Shown here: piece after piece, positions 1-6,061 of the stretch
Numbering within the stretch: the stretch's first letter is position 1
Layout: the number at the start of each line of letters is the position of its first letter
NCBI GenBank assembly: GCA_030590525.1
Contig: JAUUYI010000021.1
Span: forward strand, 1-13,901
DNA from: Sedimenticola sp.
Lineage (GTDB): Bacteria; Pseudomonadota; Gammaproteobacteria; Chromatiales; Chromatiaceae
Length of the DNA: 13,901 bases
Direction: 5' to 3'
Made by a program: the position numbers and the translations under genes
Notes under the pieces: generated by a model
What the model saw: the letters and a program-made list of their open reading frames with translations, nothing else
Databases searched by the model: none
What the model was told of the DNA's origin: nothing

Positions 1-101
1 AGAAAGATTGCCAGCAGCTCCGCATCCGTGAGGGCGGCGGGTCCCCGCTGCAGTAGTTTTTCTCTTGGCCGCTCTTCTGCGGGCCAGTCGCTGATTCCCA
101 T
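1..101 (-). CDS. radC: RadC-family protein, N-terminal fragment (runs off window)
   Basis: The minus strand from an ATG at 101-99 reads [20 protein letters not shown] and then [13 protein letters not shown], the typical N-terminus of RadC (UPF0758, JAB/MPN-domain family). Only 33 codons are visible; the JAB metal-binding motif lies outside the window. A GGGAG/GGAG-rich stretch just upstream of the ATG can serve as ribosome-binding site. The divergent arrangement with coaBC is a common gammaproteobacterial gene order and supports the call. RadC was historically linked to DNA repair but its function is unsettled. Confidence 0.85.
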   Translation of the reverse strand, partial: MGISDWPAEERPREKLLQRGPAALTDAELLAIF

Positions 102-229
102 GCTCCACTCCCTGTGGTCGTGTTCATCCCTGACCTGCAGATTAAATCAGAGCAACAGCAATCTCCAGCGCTAATCCGGGTTATCTTTGTGGAACTGTTT
201 CAGGGATATCAAATATAGAGGGAGCCAGA

Positions 230-250
230 ATGAGGGGTCCGGTACTATAA
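230..250 (+). promoter_or_regulatory. Possible six-codon leader ORF upstream of coaBC
   Basis: A strong Shine-Dalgarno-like GAGGGAG at 218-224 sits 5 nt before an ATG at 230, which opens a six-codon frame (MRGPVL) ending in TAA at 248-250. It is out of frame with coaBC, whose ATG is at 286. It is the only good ribosome-binding site in this leader, so ribosomes loading here could reach coaBC by re-initiation. That is inference; such a short frame can easily arise by chance. No convincing -35/-10 pair was found in 102-229. Confidence 0.25.
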
Positions 251-285
251 TTCTGAGTTCTTACTTCTGACTTCTGGCTTCTGAT
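251..285 (+). repeat. Five-unit heptanucleotide tandem repeat abutting the coaBC start
   Basis: Five 7-bp units follow each other without gaps: TTCTGAG, TTCTTAC, TTCTGAC, TTCTGGC, TTCTGAT. The consensus is TTCTGAC. The last base is immediately followed by the coaBC ATG, so the array fills the space where a Shine-Dalgarno sequence should be. The transcript here is pyrimidine-rich with no purine stretch. Arrays of this heptamer, often mis-annotated as SEVRSQ-like proteins on the other strand, are familiar from many bacterial genomes (recalled knowledge, not searched). Confidence 0.8.
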
Positions 286-1479
286 ATGAATGGTAAACGG
301 GTGCTGGTTGGGGTGACCGGTGGGATCGCCGCCTATAAATCGGTGGAGCTGGTGCGCCTGCTGCGCCGGGCGGGCGCTGAGGTGCAGGTGGTGGTGACCC
401 GCGCGGCAACCGAATTCATCACCCCTATGACCCTCCAGGCCATCTCTGGCAGGGTGGTACGCCAGCAGCTCTTTGATCCGGTCAATGAAGCGGCGATGGG
501 GCACATAGAGCTGGCCCGTTGGGCCGACCTGGTGCTGGTGGCGCCGGCCAGCGCAGACTTCATGGCCCGGTTGGCCGCCGGTATGGCCGATGACCTGCTG
601 ACGACACTCTCTCTTGCCACTGAGGCACCGCTGGTCCTGGCTCCGGCCATGAATCGAGCCATGTGGCGTAATCCGGCCACCCGGGAGAATGTGGCCCGGT
701 TGATTCGGCGGGGTATCCGAATGTGGGGGCCGGCTGTCGGCGATCAGGCGTGCGGGGAGCAAGGGCCGGGTCGTATGCTGGAGCCCGCGCAGTTGATCGA
801 CCAGGTACAGCGTCTGCTGGCCGGCGGTCTATTTTCCGATGTGCAGCTCCTGATTACCGCCGGCCCCACCCGGGAGGCCATAGATCCCGTCCGTTTTCTG
901 AGCAATCGCAGTTCCGGCAAGATGGGGTATGCCCTGGCCCGCTCGTTCGCTGCTCAAGGGGCACTGGTGACCCTGGTCAGTGGCCCGGTCTCCCTGCAGG
1001 AACCCCCGGGAATCAACTGTGTCCAGGTAGAGACAGCACTACAGATGCGGGCAGCAGTAATGGAGCGAGTGGCAGCCTGCAATATCTTCGTGGCCTGTGC
1101 GGCGGTGGCAGATTACCGGCCGCTGGAGGTGATGGCGAGGAAGATAAAAAAGCAGGCACAGCGTCTGAGGATCGAACTGATACGAAATCCGGATATACTG
1201 GCTGAAGTGGCAGCCATGGATGTTGCACCCTTCACTCTGGGGTTTGCGGCAGAGACCGAGCGGCCGGTAGAGCAGGCAGAGCAGAAGCGCATAAGTAAAG
1301 GCGTGGACGCGATTGCCGCTAATCTTGTAGCTGCAGCCGAAGGTGGGTTCGAGCGGGATGAGAATGCACTGACCCTGCTATGGGAGGGAGGTCGGAAGCA
1401 GCTGCCAATGATGGAAAAAGGCCTGCTGGCAGACGAACTGGTGAAGCAGATGGCGGAGATCTATGCAAAAAAAGGTTGA
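286..1479 (+). CDS. coaBC: Bifunctional phosphopantothenoylcysteine decarboxylase / phosphopantothenate-cysteine ligase
   Basis: CoaBC carries out two consecutive cytoplasmic steps of coenzyme A synthesis: CoaB joins 4'-phosphopantothenate to cysteine using CTP, and CoaC decarboxylates the product with FMN. The 397-residue length is normal. The N-terminal flavoprotein (CoaC) half shows [10 protein letters not shown] (9-18), the active-site His73 in [14 protein letters not shown] (120-123) and the substrate-clamp motif [10 protein letters not shown] with Cys156. The C-terminal CoaB half begins near residue 187 with [15 protein letters not shown], then [19 protein letters not shown], a KIKK lysine patch and NPDIL. 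The ATG at 286 is chosen because an in-frame TGA lies at 268-270 and the N-terminus matches the family. No Shine-Dalgarno is visible; a heptamer repeat sits there instead. The gene overlaps dut by 17 nt, so the two are probably cotranscribed and translationally coupled. Confidence 0.96.
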   Translation: MNGKRVLVGVTGGIAAYKSVELVRLLRRAGAEVQVVVTRAATEFITPMTLQAISGRVVRQQLFDPVNEAAMGHIELARWADLVLVAPASADFMARLAAGMADDLLTTLSLATEAPLVLAPAMNRAMWRNPATRENVARLIRRGIRMWGPAVGDQACGEQGPGRMLEPAQLIDQVQRLLAGGLFSDVQLLITAGPTREAIDPVRFLSNRSSGKMGYALARSFAAQGALVTLVSGPVSLQEPPGINCVQVETALQMRAAVMERVAACNIFVACAAVADYRPLEVMARKIKKQAQRLRIELIRNPDILAEVAAMDVAPFTLGFAAETERPVEQAEQKRISKGVDAIAANLVAAAEGGFERDENALTLLWEGGRKQLPMMEKGLLADELVKQMAEIYAKKG

Positions 1480-1921
1480 ACTGAAGATCCTCGACCCTCG
1501 GTTGGGAGAGGCATTCCCCCTGCCCGGGTATGCCACCGGGGGGGCAGCAGGTATGGATCTGCGGGCGATGCTGAATGCGCCACTGGAGATCGGGCCTGGC
1601 GAAACCCGTCTGATCCCCACGGGGATGGCGATTCACATCGCAGATCCGGGGCTGGCTGGCGTGATATTGCCGCGCTCCGGACTGGGCCATAAGCATGGCA
1701 TCGTGCTGGGGAATCTGGTGGGGCTGATCGATTCGGACTATCAGGGTCAGCTGTTTGTCTCCTGCTGGAATCGAGGGAAGGAGCGGTTCCATATCGAAGT
1801 GGGGGAACGGATTGCGCAGCTGGTGATGGTGCCGGTGGTGCAGGTGGCGTTCGATCTGGTGGAAGAGTTCGAGGCATCACCGCGAGGAATCGGGGGGTTT
1901 GGTCACTCGGGAAGGCATTAA
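1463..1921 (+). CDS. dut: Deoxyuridine 5'-triphosphate nucleotidohydrolase (dUTPase)
   Basis: The homotrimeric dUTPase hydrolyses dUTP to dUMP and pyrophosphate, keeping uracil out of DNA and feeding dTMP synthesis. All five family motifs are present in order in 152 residues: AAGMDLRA (28-35), PRSGLG (70-75), [11 protein letters not shown] (87-97, with Asp90 as the expected catalytic acid), GERIAQLV (114-121) and the mobile C-terminal [10 protein letters not shown] (141-150). The ATG at 1463 lies inside the 3' end of coaBC and is preceded by GGAG at 1455-1458, four bases before the start. A run of seven A (1467-1473) covers codons 2-4. The coaBC-dut order with a short overlap is typical of gammaproteobacteria. 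The stop codon is followed by an 82-bp gap before algC. Confidence 0.97.
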   Translation: MQKKVELKILDPRLGEAFPLPGYATGGAAGMDLRAMLNAPLEIGPGETRLIPTGMAIHIADPGLAGVILPRSGLGHKHGIVLGNLVGLIDSDYQGQLFVSCWNRGKERFHIEVGERIAQLVMVPVVQVAFDLVEEFEASPRGIGGFGHSGRH

Positions 1922-1926
1922 CTGTA

Positions 1927-1978
1927 AGGGCCACGGGTAAGAATAAATTATACCGTAATTTATTTTTTCCGCGGCCCT
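1927..1978. repeat. Imperfect 52-bp inverted repeat between dut and algC
   Basis: Outer arms AGGGCC (1927-1932) and GGCCCT (1973-1978) pair, then after one mismatch CGG (1934-1936) pairs with CCG (1969-1971). A partly paired A/T stretch follows, then a perfect 9-bp inner stem AATAAATTA (1942-1950) / TAATTTATT (1956-1964) around the loop TACCG. It starts 5 bp after the dut stop and ends 25 bp before the algC ATG. No U-tract follows, so a classical terminator is doubtful. It may be an mRNA-processing or partial-termination structure, or a small repeat element: TAAGGGCCACGG at its left end recurs at 13831-13842. Confidence 0.6.
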
Positions 1979-2003
1979 GACCTGGGGCAGAGATAGGAAT
2001 TGG

Positions 2004-4532
2004 ATGTTTAAAAGGAAGAAGTCCAGCGTAGATAGAGCGGGTGGAAGCACTGCGGGTGGCGCCGGACCCACAGGGGTCAGTGTGGGGTGGTCTGCCACCG
2101 TGTTATTCCTGTTGATTGCACTGGCGCTGGTCCTTTCCGGCGGGGTCATCTTTGTACAGCAGCAGCGGCAGGCACAGCAAGCCGAGTTGTCCCAGGCACG
2201 CCTTGCCGCCGCAGTGGTGGCCGATCGGCTATCCGGTCATATCGCTCTCTATAACGTGATTCTGGAAAAACGGGCACGCAGCCGAGTGCTTGCAGGGTTG
2301 CTGCAGAAGCAGGAGAGAGGCAGGATTCAGGGCCAGGAGAAGCTTCTCGTTCAGCTCCTGCCGGAGGTGCAGGGGGTGCGCTATCTACCCTCGAGCCTGG
2401 ATCAGGCCGAGCCTGATTTCGTGCAGAAAATGACCTTTGCAGAGCTGGATATGTTCCGCCAGGTCAGGAGTACAGCCCGAACGGCACTGGCAGAGGTGCA
2501 CCAGCCGGGCACCGGGCGCCAATATATAGCGCTTGCTTCACCCATCATCGATCCACTGCAGGGTGAGCTGGTGGGTGTTGCCCTTCTGGCCCTCTCATTC
2601 GATGCCTTTAATCAGGCTTTGGCCACTGTCGGCAAGTCTGCTGGCTACTATGAACTGCAGCAAGTGGTCGAGAAAGAGTCAGTGGCACTCCTCCGGAGCA
2701 AGGAGAAAGCTGCAGCAGGGGAGATAGATGGGACTGTTCCGGTGCAGGGGAGTATCTGGCGGGTCGCTTACTGGCCTGATGGTGCGGATGGCATACTGGG
2801 AGAGTTGTTGTTACCTGCGGTGCTGATGGTGGTGCTGGCGATCATAGGTGCTCTGGTGCTGTTTTGTGCGTCACGTTTGCAGCGGGCTTTGAAGTGGGAC
2901 GGGGTTGCTATCGTAAGCCTGGTTGAACAGATGATGGCGGGCAATTCCGTTCAGTTGTTAACTCGCACCCGCCTTTCTGAACTGCGTATGACCGTGGAAG
3001 AACTGGCTAAACTCGGGTTGCGCACGAGTCAGGGCCCCAGGCTGCGGGAGGGTGACACAGATGCGATTGAGGTAACGCACGAAGAAAGTATCGGTATACC
3101 CAGTCAGAAGATTGCCCCCCGTACAGGCGAGGAGGAGAGTGCATTGCCGGTGGTGACAGATATACCCCCGGAATGCATATTCCGTGCCTATGATATCCGT
3201 GGGGTGGTAGGGGAGACCCTGACAGCGGCATATATCGAGGTCATCGGCCAGGCGATCGGCAGCGAAGCCGCGGCAAAGGGCGAACAGACAGTGATCGTTG
3301 CCCGTGATGGTCATGACTCCAGCGAGGAGTTGGGCGATGCCCTCTGCAGGGGCCTCATGGCAAGTGGGCGGGATGTGGTGGATCTGGGATTGGTGCCAAC
3401 ACCCGTACTCTACTTCGCTACACACTTTCTCGACAGCAAATCCGGGGTGATGGTGACCGGGAGTAACAATCCGGCAGGGTACAATGGCCTGAAGATAGTC
3501 ATCAATGGTGAGACGCTGCTCGCAGAGGCGATTCAGGGGTTGCGGCAGCGTATTATTCAGGGTGACCTGCAACGGGGTGACGGGGATCTGCAGAAGCAGG
3601 ATATGGTACCCGGCTACCTGGGACGCGTCACCGATGATATCCAGCTACTGACGCCACTGAAACTGGTGCTGGACTGTGGTAACGGGGCGGCTTCCGTGAT
3701 CGCTCCGACCCTGCTCCGGGCACTGGGTTGCGAAGTGATCGAGCTGTTTTGTGAGGTGGATGGAAGTTTTCCAAATCACCATCCGGACCCGAGCCAGCCG
3801 GAGAACATGAAAGATCTGATCGAGGCGGTGAAGGCTCAGGGCGCCGATCTAGGTGTCGCCTTCGACGCTGATGCCGATCGACTGGGGGTGGTAGATTCCG
3901 AAGGCAACATCATCTGGCCCGACCGCTTGTTGATGCTGCTGGCACGGGACGTCCTGATGCGCCAGCCCGGGGCGGACGTGATCTATGACGTCAAGTCGAG
4001 CCGTCACCTTGCAGGGGAGATTCTTGCTTATGGCGGTCGGCCCATCATGTGGAAATCGGGACACTCCCCGATCAAGGCCAAGCTCAGGGAGACAGGGGCA
4101 CTGCTGGCGGGAGATATGAGTGGCCACATCTTTTTCGGGGAGCGCTGGTATGGGTTCGATGATGGGTTATACGCCTGTGCCAGGCTGCTGGAGGTGCTCT
4201 CCGCTGAAGGCGTCAGCAGCGCAGAGGTGTTTGCCCAGTTGCCCGAGAGTCTGGCCACGCCGGAACTTATCATGCGGGTACCTGAAGGTACGGCTGCCGG
4301 CCTGGTAACTCAGTTCATCGATCGGGGGGAATTCCCAAGCAGTAAACAGATCACCATTGATGGTATCCGAGTGGAGTTTGGCGATGGCTGGGGATTGGCT
4401 CACCCCTCCAATACCACCTCGGCCGTCACATTTCGTTTCGAGGCGGACAGCCAGGCAGTCATGGATCGTATCCAGCAGTTGTTCCGGGAACGTTTTCACG
4501 CCATCGAACCGGGGTTGAATCTACCGTTCTAG
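2004..4532 (+). CDS. algC: Membrane-anchored phosphomannomutase/phosphoglucomutase (AlgC type)
   Basis: AlgC-type enzymes interconvert the 1- and 6-phosphates of mannose and glucose, supplying sugars for LPS and exopolysaccharide. Residues 1-28 are polar, 29-51 form a transmembrane helix, about 52-265 would be extracytoplasmic, and about 266-291 form a second helix. After a linker rich in charged residues the catalytic alpha-D-phosphohexomutase part begins at FRAYDIRG (393-400). Key elements: phosphoserine loop TGSNNPAGYNGLK with Ser487, metal loop DADADR (621-626), WKSGHSPIK, sugar loop GDMSGH (703-708) and phosphate-binding RFEAD (811-815). Differences from the usual motifs are Asn for His after the phosphoserine, Ala for Gly in the metal loop, and Asp for Glu in the sugar loop. 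The 842-residue length matches the long AlgC forms with an N-terminal membrane extension. Start: AGGA at 1995-1998, 5 nt before the ATG. It is third in the coaBC-dut-algC cluster. Confidence 0.93.
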   Translation: MFKRKKSSVDRAGGSTAGGAGPTGVSVGWSATVLFLLIALALVLSGGVIFVQQQRQAQQAELSQARLAAAVVADRLSGHIALYNVILEKRARSRVLAGLLQKQERGRIQGQEKLLVQLLPEVQGVRYLPSSLDQAEPDFVQKMTFAELDMFRQVRSTARTALAEVHQPGTGRQYIALASPIIDPLQGELVGVALLALSFDAFNQALATVGKSAGYYELQQVVEKESVALLRSKEKAAAGEIDGTVPVQGSIWRVAYWPDGADGILGELLLPAVLMVVLAIIGALVLFCASRLQRALKWDGVAIVSLVEQMMAGNSVQLLTRTRLSELRMTVEELAKLGLRTSQGPRLREGDTDAIEVTHEESIGIPSQKIAPRTGEEESALPVVTDIPPECIFRAYDIRGVVGETLTAAYIEVIGQAIGSEAAAKGEQTVIVARDGHDSSEELGDALCRGLMASGRDVVDLGLVPTPVLYFATHFLDSKSGVMVTGSNNPAGYNGLKIVINGETLLAEAIQGLRQRIIQGDLQRGDGDLQKQDMVPGYLGRVTDDIQLLTPLKLVLDCGNGAASVIAPTLLRALGCEVIELFCEVDGSFPNHHPDPSQPENMKDLIEAVKAQGADLGVAFDADADRLGVVDSEGNIIWPDRLLMLLARDVLMRQPGADVIYDVKSSRHLAGEILAYGGRPIMWKSGHSPIKAKLRETGALLAGDMSGHIFFGERWYGFDDGLYACARLLEVLSAEGVSSAEVFAQLPESLATPELIMRVPEGTAAGLVTQFIDRGEFPSSKQITIDGIRVEFGDGWGLAHPSNTTSAVTFRFEADSQAVMDRIQQLFRERFHAIEPGLNLPF

Positions 4533-4665
4533 GACTGCCTGTTACCCGTAAAAGGTGGCTGAACCTGTTGCCCTGAATAGTGCATGCTCGCCACATGATC
4601 ACACAAAACCAAATCAAGCGGACGCTATCGACGCCCGAGAACATAGAATATATTCACCACAGACT

Positions 4666-4705
4666 CAGGGTTCGCTGCAGAATCAATTCACATTGTGGAA
4701 CCCTG
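4666..4705. terminator. Candidate hairpin between convergent algC and receiver gene
   Basis: CAGGGTTC (4666-4673) and GAACCCTG (4698-4705) form a perfect 8-bp stem with a 24-nt loop that itself holds CACATTGTG. It lies 15 bp past the minus-strand receiver stop codon and about 130 bp past the algC stop, inside the 187-bp convergent gap, so it could end transcripts from either side. There is no strong T-run on either strand and the loop is long for an intrinsic terminator. Nothing else was recognised between 4533 and 4719. Confidence 0.4.
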
Positions 4706-4719
4706 ATCTATCCTGCAAA

Positions 4720-5103
4720 TCACTCTCTTCCTGCCACATCCATTCGATCAGAAAGCAACCGGTGGAAAAGCGAATGCAGTACCTGGGCCTTGACGGGTTT
4801 TGAGATGCAGTGGCAGCGCTCCTGGCAAAACTCCTGTGCGGCTACACCGGATAGGTCGCGGCCACTATAGAGCACTACAGGGAGCCCGGGATGATTACGC
4901 TGGAGATGACGTATTACGCTGGTTCCCACACCATCCGGCAAGTTGTAGTCAAGGAGGGCCAGTTCGAAACTGCTTTTTTCAGAGGCAATAAAGGCCTCCC
5001 TGCAGTTGGCGGTAGCGGTCACTTCATAACCCAACTCCTCCAACTCCCAGCACAGCATCGTCCTCAATGCACGGTCATTCTCTACGATCAGCAGGCGGGT
5101 CAT
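4720..5103 (-). CDS. Stand-alone receiver-domain response regulator
   Basis: A 127-residue protein consisting of one CheY-like receiver domain with no output domain. Visible landmarks: acidic pocket LIVEND (Glu8, Asn9, Asp10), phospho-acceptor Asp52 in LLDYNLPDG, switch Ser80 in VVLYSG, and Lys102-Pro103 (SKPV). The catalytic set is therefore complete except that the position usually held by the second acidic residue is Asn9. It starts 23 nt after the stop codon of the ECF sigma gene on the same strand, so the two are very likely one operon. There is no clear Shine-Dalgarno, so translation may depend on coupling. As a single-domain regulator it probably works by protein-protein contact, for example with the sigma factor or an unseen anti-sigma protein; that role is inference. 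No histidine kinase is in the window. Confidence 0.88.
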   Translation of the reverse strand: MTRLLIVENDRALRTMLCWELEELGYEVTATANCREAFIASEKSSFELALLDYNLPDGVGTSVIRHLQRNHPGLPVVLYSGRDLSGVAAQEFCQERCHCISKPVKAQVLHSLFHRLLSDRMDVAGRE

Positions 5104-5126
5104 TGTGCTGGCTCATTGTCGCGGGC

Positions 5127-5663
5127 CTATGCGGCCAGGGCGTCACGCAGCTTGCGGCGGGCACGGAACAGCCGGGTACCGACACCGGCAGAGGAGATTC
5201 CCAGCTGGGATGCAATCTCTTTCTGTGAATAACCCCCGATCACCTGTTTGACCAGGGGCTCCCGATACTCAGCGGGCAGATCATCGATGGCGCGGCGCAA
5301 CACGAATGCCTCGGTGGAGGTGTCGTAGCTCTTTTCCCGGGTGCCCAGCTCTTCCAGAGGAATATTGGATTCCTGAGGCTGGTAGCGCTCAAAGCGGCGC
5401 GCATTCTCGCGGCGCAGAATGGTCAACAACCACCCCTTGGCCGCTTTGATGTTCTGCAGCTTATCGAGCGACTTCCAGGCCCGCAACAGGGCCTCCTGCA
5501 CCAGATCCTCCGCGATGTGCCGATCTCCCGCCAGCCAATAGGCGTAGCGTCTCAGATCCGTTTCGTAGCGGGCGAAGAGTTCATTGAAAAGGTGTTCACG
5601 GTCACTGCCCTTCGGTGCCGGTTGCTGATCCCATCCATTCTCTACCAAAGCGAGGTTGTTCAT
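5127..5663 (-). CDS. ECF-type RNA polymerase sigma factor (sigma-70 family)
   Basis: A 178-residue sigma factor with only regions 2 and 4, the layout of extracytoplasmic-function sigmas. Region 2 covers about residues 29-92 (ARYETDLRRYAYWLAGD, then AEDLVQEALLRAWKSLDKLQ and GWLLTILRRENARRFER). Region 4 covers about 124-176 (AIDDLPAEYREPLVKQ, GGYSQKEIASQLGISSAGVG, TRLFRARRKLRDAL) and contains the helix-turn-helix for the -35 element. Start: the ATG at 5663 has AGGAG 6 nt upstream; a longer frame to 5732 exists but that leader is Cys-rich and lacks a ribosome site. The next gene on the strand is a receiver-domain protein, where ECF genes usually have an anti-sigma gene. The upstream region carries a candidate promoter and three 13-bp dyads, so transcription is likely regulated. 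The regulon and signal are unknown. Confidence 0.9.
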   Translation of the reverse strand: MNNLALVENGWDQQPAPKGSDREHLFNELFARYETDLRRYAYWLAGDRHIAEDLVQEALLRAWKSLDKLQNIKAAKGWLLTILRRENARRFERYQPQESNIPLEELGTREKSYDTSTEAFVLRRAIDDLPAEYREPLVKQVIGGYSQKEIASQLGISSAGVGTRLFRARRKLRDALAA

Positions 5664-5750
5664 TGCTGGCTCCTGCCTGTATTTGCTTCGTCTGTGTATG
5701 TACCCGATACATTGCAGGAGGCATGCCAACACTTAACTCATTGTAATATA

Positions 5751-5759
5751 TGGTATAAT
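5751..5759 (+). promoter_or_regulatory. Perfect extended -10 sequence pointing away from the sigma gene
   Basis: TGGTATAAT is a consensus extended -10 (TGN plus TATAAT) on the plus strand. The spaced -35 position (about 5731-5736, ACTTAA) is poor, as is tolerated for extended -10 promoters. A transcript would start near 5766, run through the dyad array at 5783-5825, and be antisense to nothing coding until tamB at 6062. No plausible plus-strand ORF follows, so any product would be a small RNA. The A/T-rich context makes a chance match possible. Confidence 0.3.
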
Positions 5760-5781
5760 TTAAATCTCCATCGCCCTTGAC
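5753..5781 (-). promoter_or_regulatory. Candidate promoter of the sigma/receiver operon
   Basis: On the minus strand TTATAC (5758-5753) is a fair -10, with GTCAAG (5781-5776) at 17-bp spacing as a very poor -35. The dyad array begins 2 bp upstream of that -35, the usual position for an activator. A competing reading is an autoregulated ECF promoter inside the array, minus-strand GTAAC at 5809-5805 and CGTT at 5787-5784 with 17 bp between, close to the GGAAC-N16/17-CGTT pattern of some ECF sigmas. Neither can be decided from sequence alone. Confidence 0.35.
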
Positions 5782-5782
5782 G

Positions 5783-5825
5783 TAACGCATCGTTATAACG
5801 GTTCGTTACAGTTGACGAATCGTTA
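5783..5825. promoter_or_regulatory. Array of three 13-bp dyad sites upstream of the sigma gene
   Basis: Three palindromic units follow each other: TAACGCATCGTTA (5783-5795), TAACGGTTCGTTA (5796-5808) and TGACGAATCGTTA (5813-5825). The shared form is TAACG-N3-CGTTA, with one base off in the third copy. Copies one and two are directly adjacent and the third follows after 4 bp. Repeated short dyads next to a promoter are the usual look of a multi-site operator for a dimeric DNA-binding protein. The cognate protein is not identifiable here: the receiver protein next door has no DNA-binding domain. Confidence 0.65.
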
Positions 5826-5884
5826 CGGATTTTTCTCTCATCGTAAAAAAGGTGCAGAAGGGGTAAGGGCTTGCGAAATAATAA

Positions 5885-5937
5885 GTCCCTGAAGGAGGGA
5901 CGCCGTAGCCTGGTGTATCCGTTCCACTTGGTACACC
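5885..5937. repeat. Two adjacent small inverted repeats
   Basis: GTCCCT (5885-5890) and AGGGAC (5896-5901) form a 6-bp stem with a 5-nt loop. Ten bases on, GGTGTA (5912-5917) pairs with TACACC (5932-5937), with an extra inner CC/GG pair, around a 9-nt loop. They lie in the gap between tamB and the sigma gene, 15 bp before the 87-bp palindromic repeat. They may be remnants of another intergenic repeat or structures in the tamB 3' or sigma 5' transcripts. No function is assigned. Confidence 0.4.
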
Positions 5938-5951
5938 CTGCATTTTAGCTC

Positions 5952-6038
5952 TTGTAGGTTGATGCTGAGCCCGCGAAGCCCAACACAGAATTCGCAATGA
6001 AATGTCGGGCTTCGTTCCTCAGCAGCGCCAACCTACAA
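5952..6038. repeat. 87-bp palindromic intergenic repeat (TTGTAGGTTG family, MITE/REP-like)
   Basis: The two halves are long imperfect inverted repeats: TTGTAGGTTG (5952-5961) with CAACCTACAA (6029-6038), GCTGAG (5964-5969) with CTCAGC (6018-6023), and CGAAGCCC (5974-5981) with GGGCTTCG (6007-6014), with ACA/TGT further in. Related GTAGGTTGGG...CCCAACCTAC elements are abundant between genes of many gammaproteobacteria and cyanobacteria (recalled, not searched). It starts 23 bp after the tamB stop, so its hairpin could also act as a tamB terminator or 3' stabiliser. No target duplication is obvious. Confidence 0.8.
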
Positions 6039-6061
6039 CCCGGAGATCAGAATATTTGAGG

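Noticed and set aside
181..762. A 193-codon minus-strand frame covering the heptamer repeat and the coaBC 5' end
   Set aside because: Antisense to clear CoaC motifs; its tail is just the translated heptamer (SQKSEVRTQN-like), a well-known artefact.
1466..1479. Slippery A-AAA-AAG heptamer at dut codons 2-4 with a Shine-Dalgarno just upstream, as in dnaX
   Set aside because: A -1 slip in dut enters the coaBC frame and stops at once at TGA 1477-1479; fusing CoaBC to Dut would need a +1 shift. No useful product follows, and the GGAG is simply the dut ribosome site.
5664..5732. Extended N-terminus for the sigma factor
   Set aside because: The added residues are unlike ECF N-termini and have no ribosome site, whereas the ATG at 5663 has AGGAG at good spacing.
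5777..5817. Two plus-strand TTGACG sequences as -35 boxes
   Set aside because: Neither has a -10-like hexamer 16-18 bp downstream.
5806..5997. A 63-codon minus-strand frame across the dyad array and the palindromic repeat
   Set aside because: It is made of repeat and operator sequence, lacks a ribosome site and has no recognisable features.
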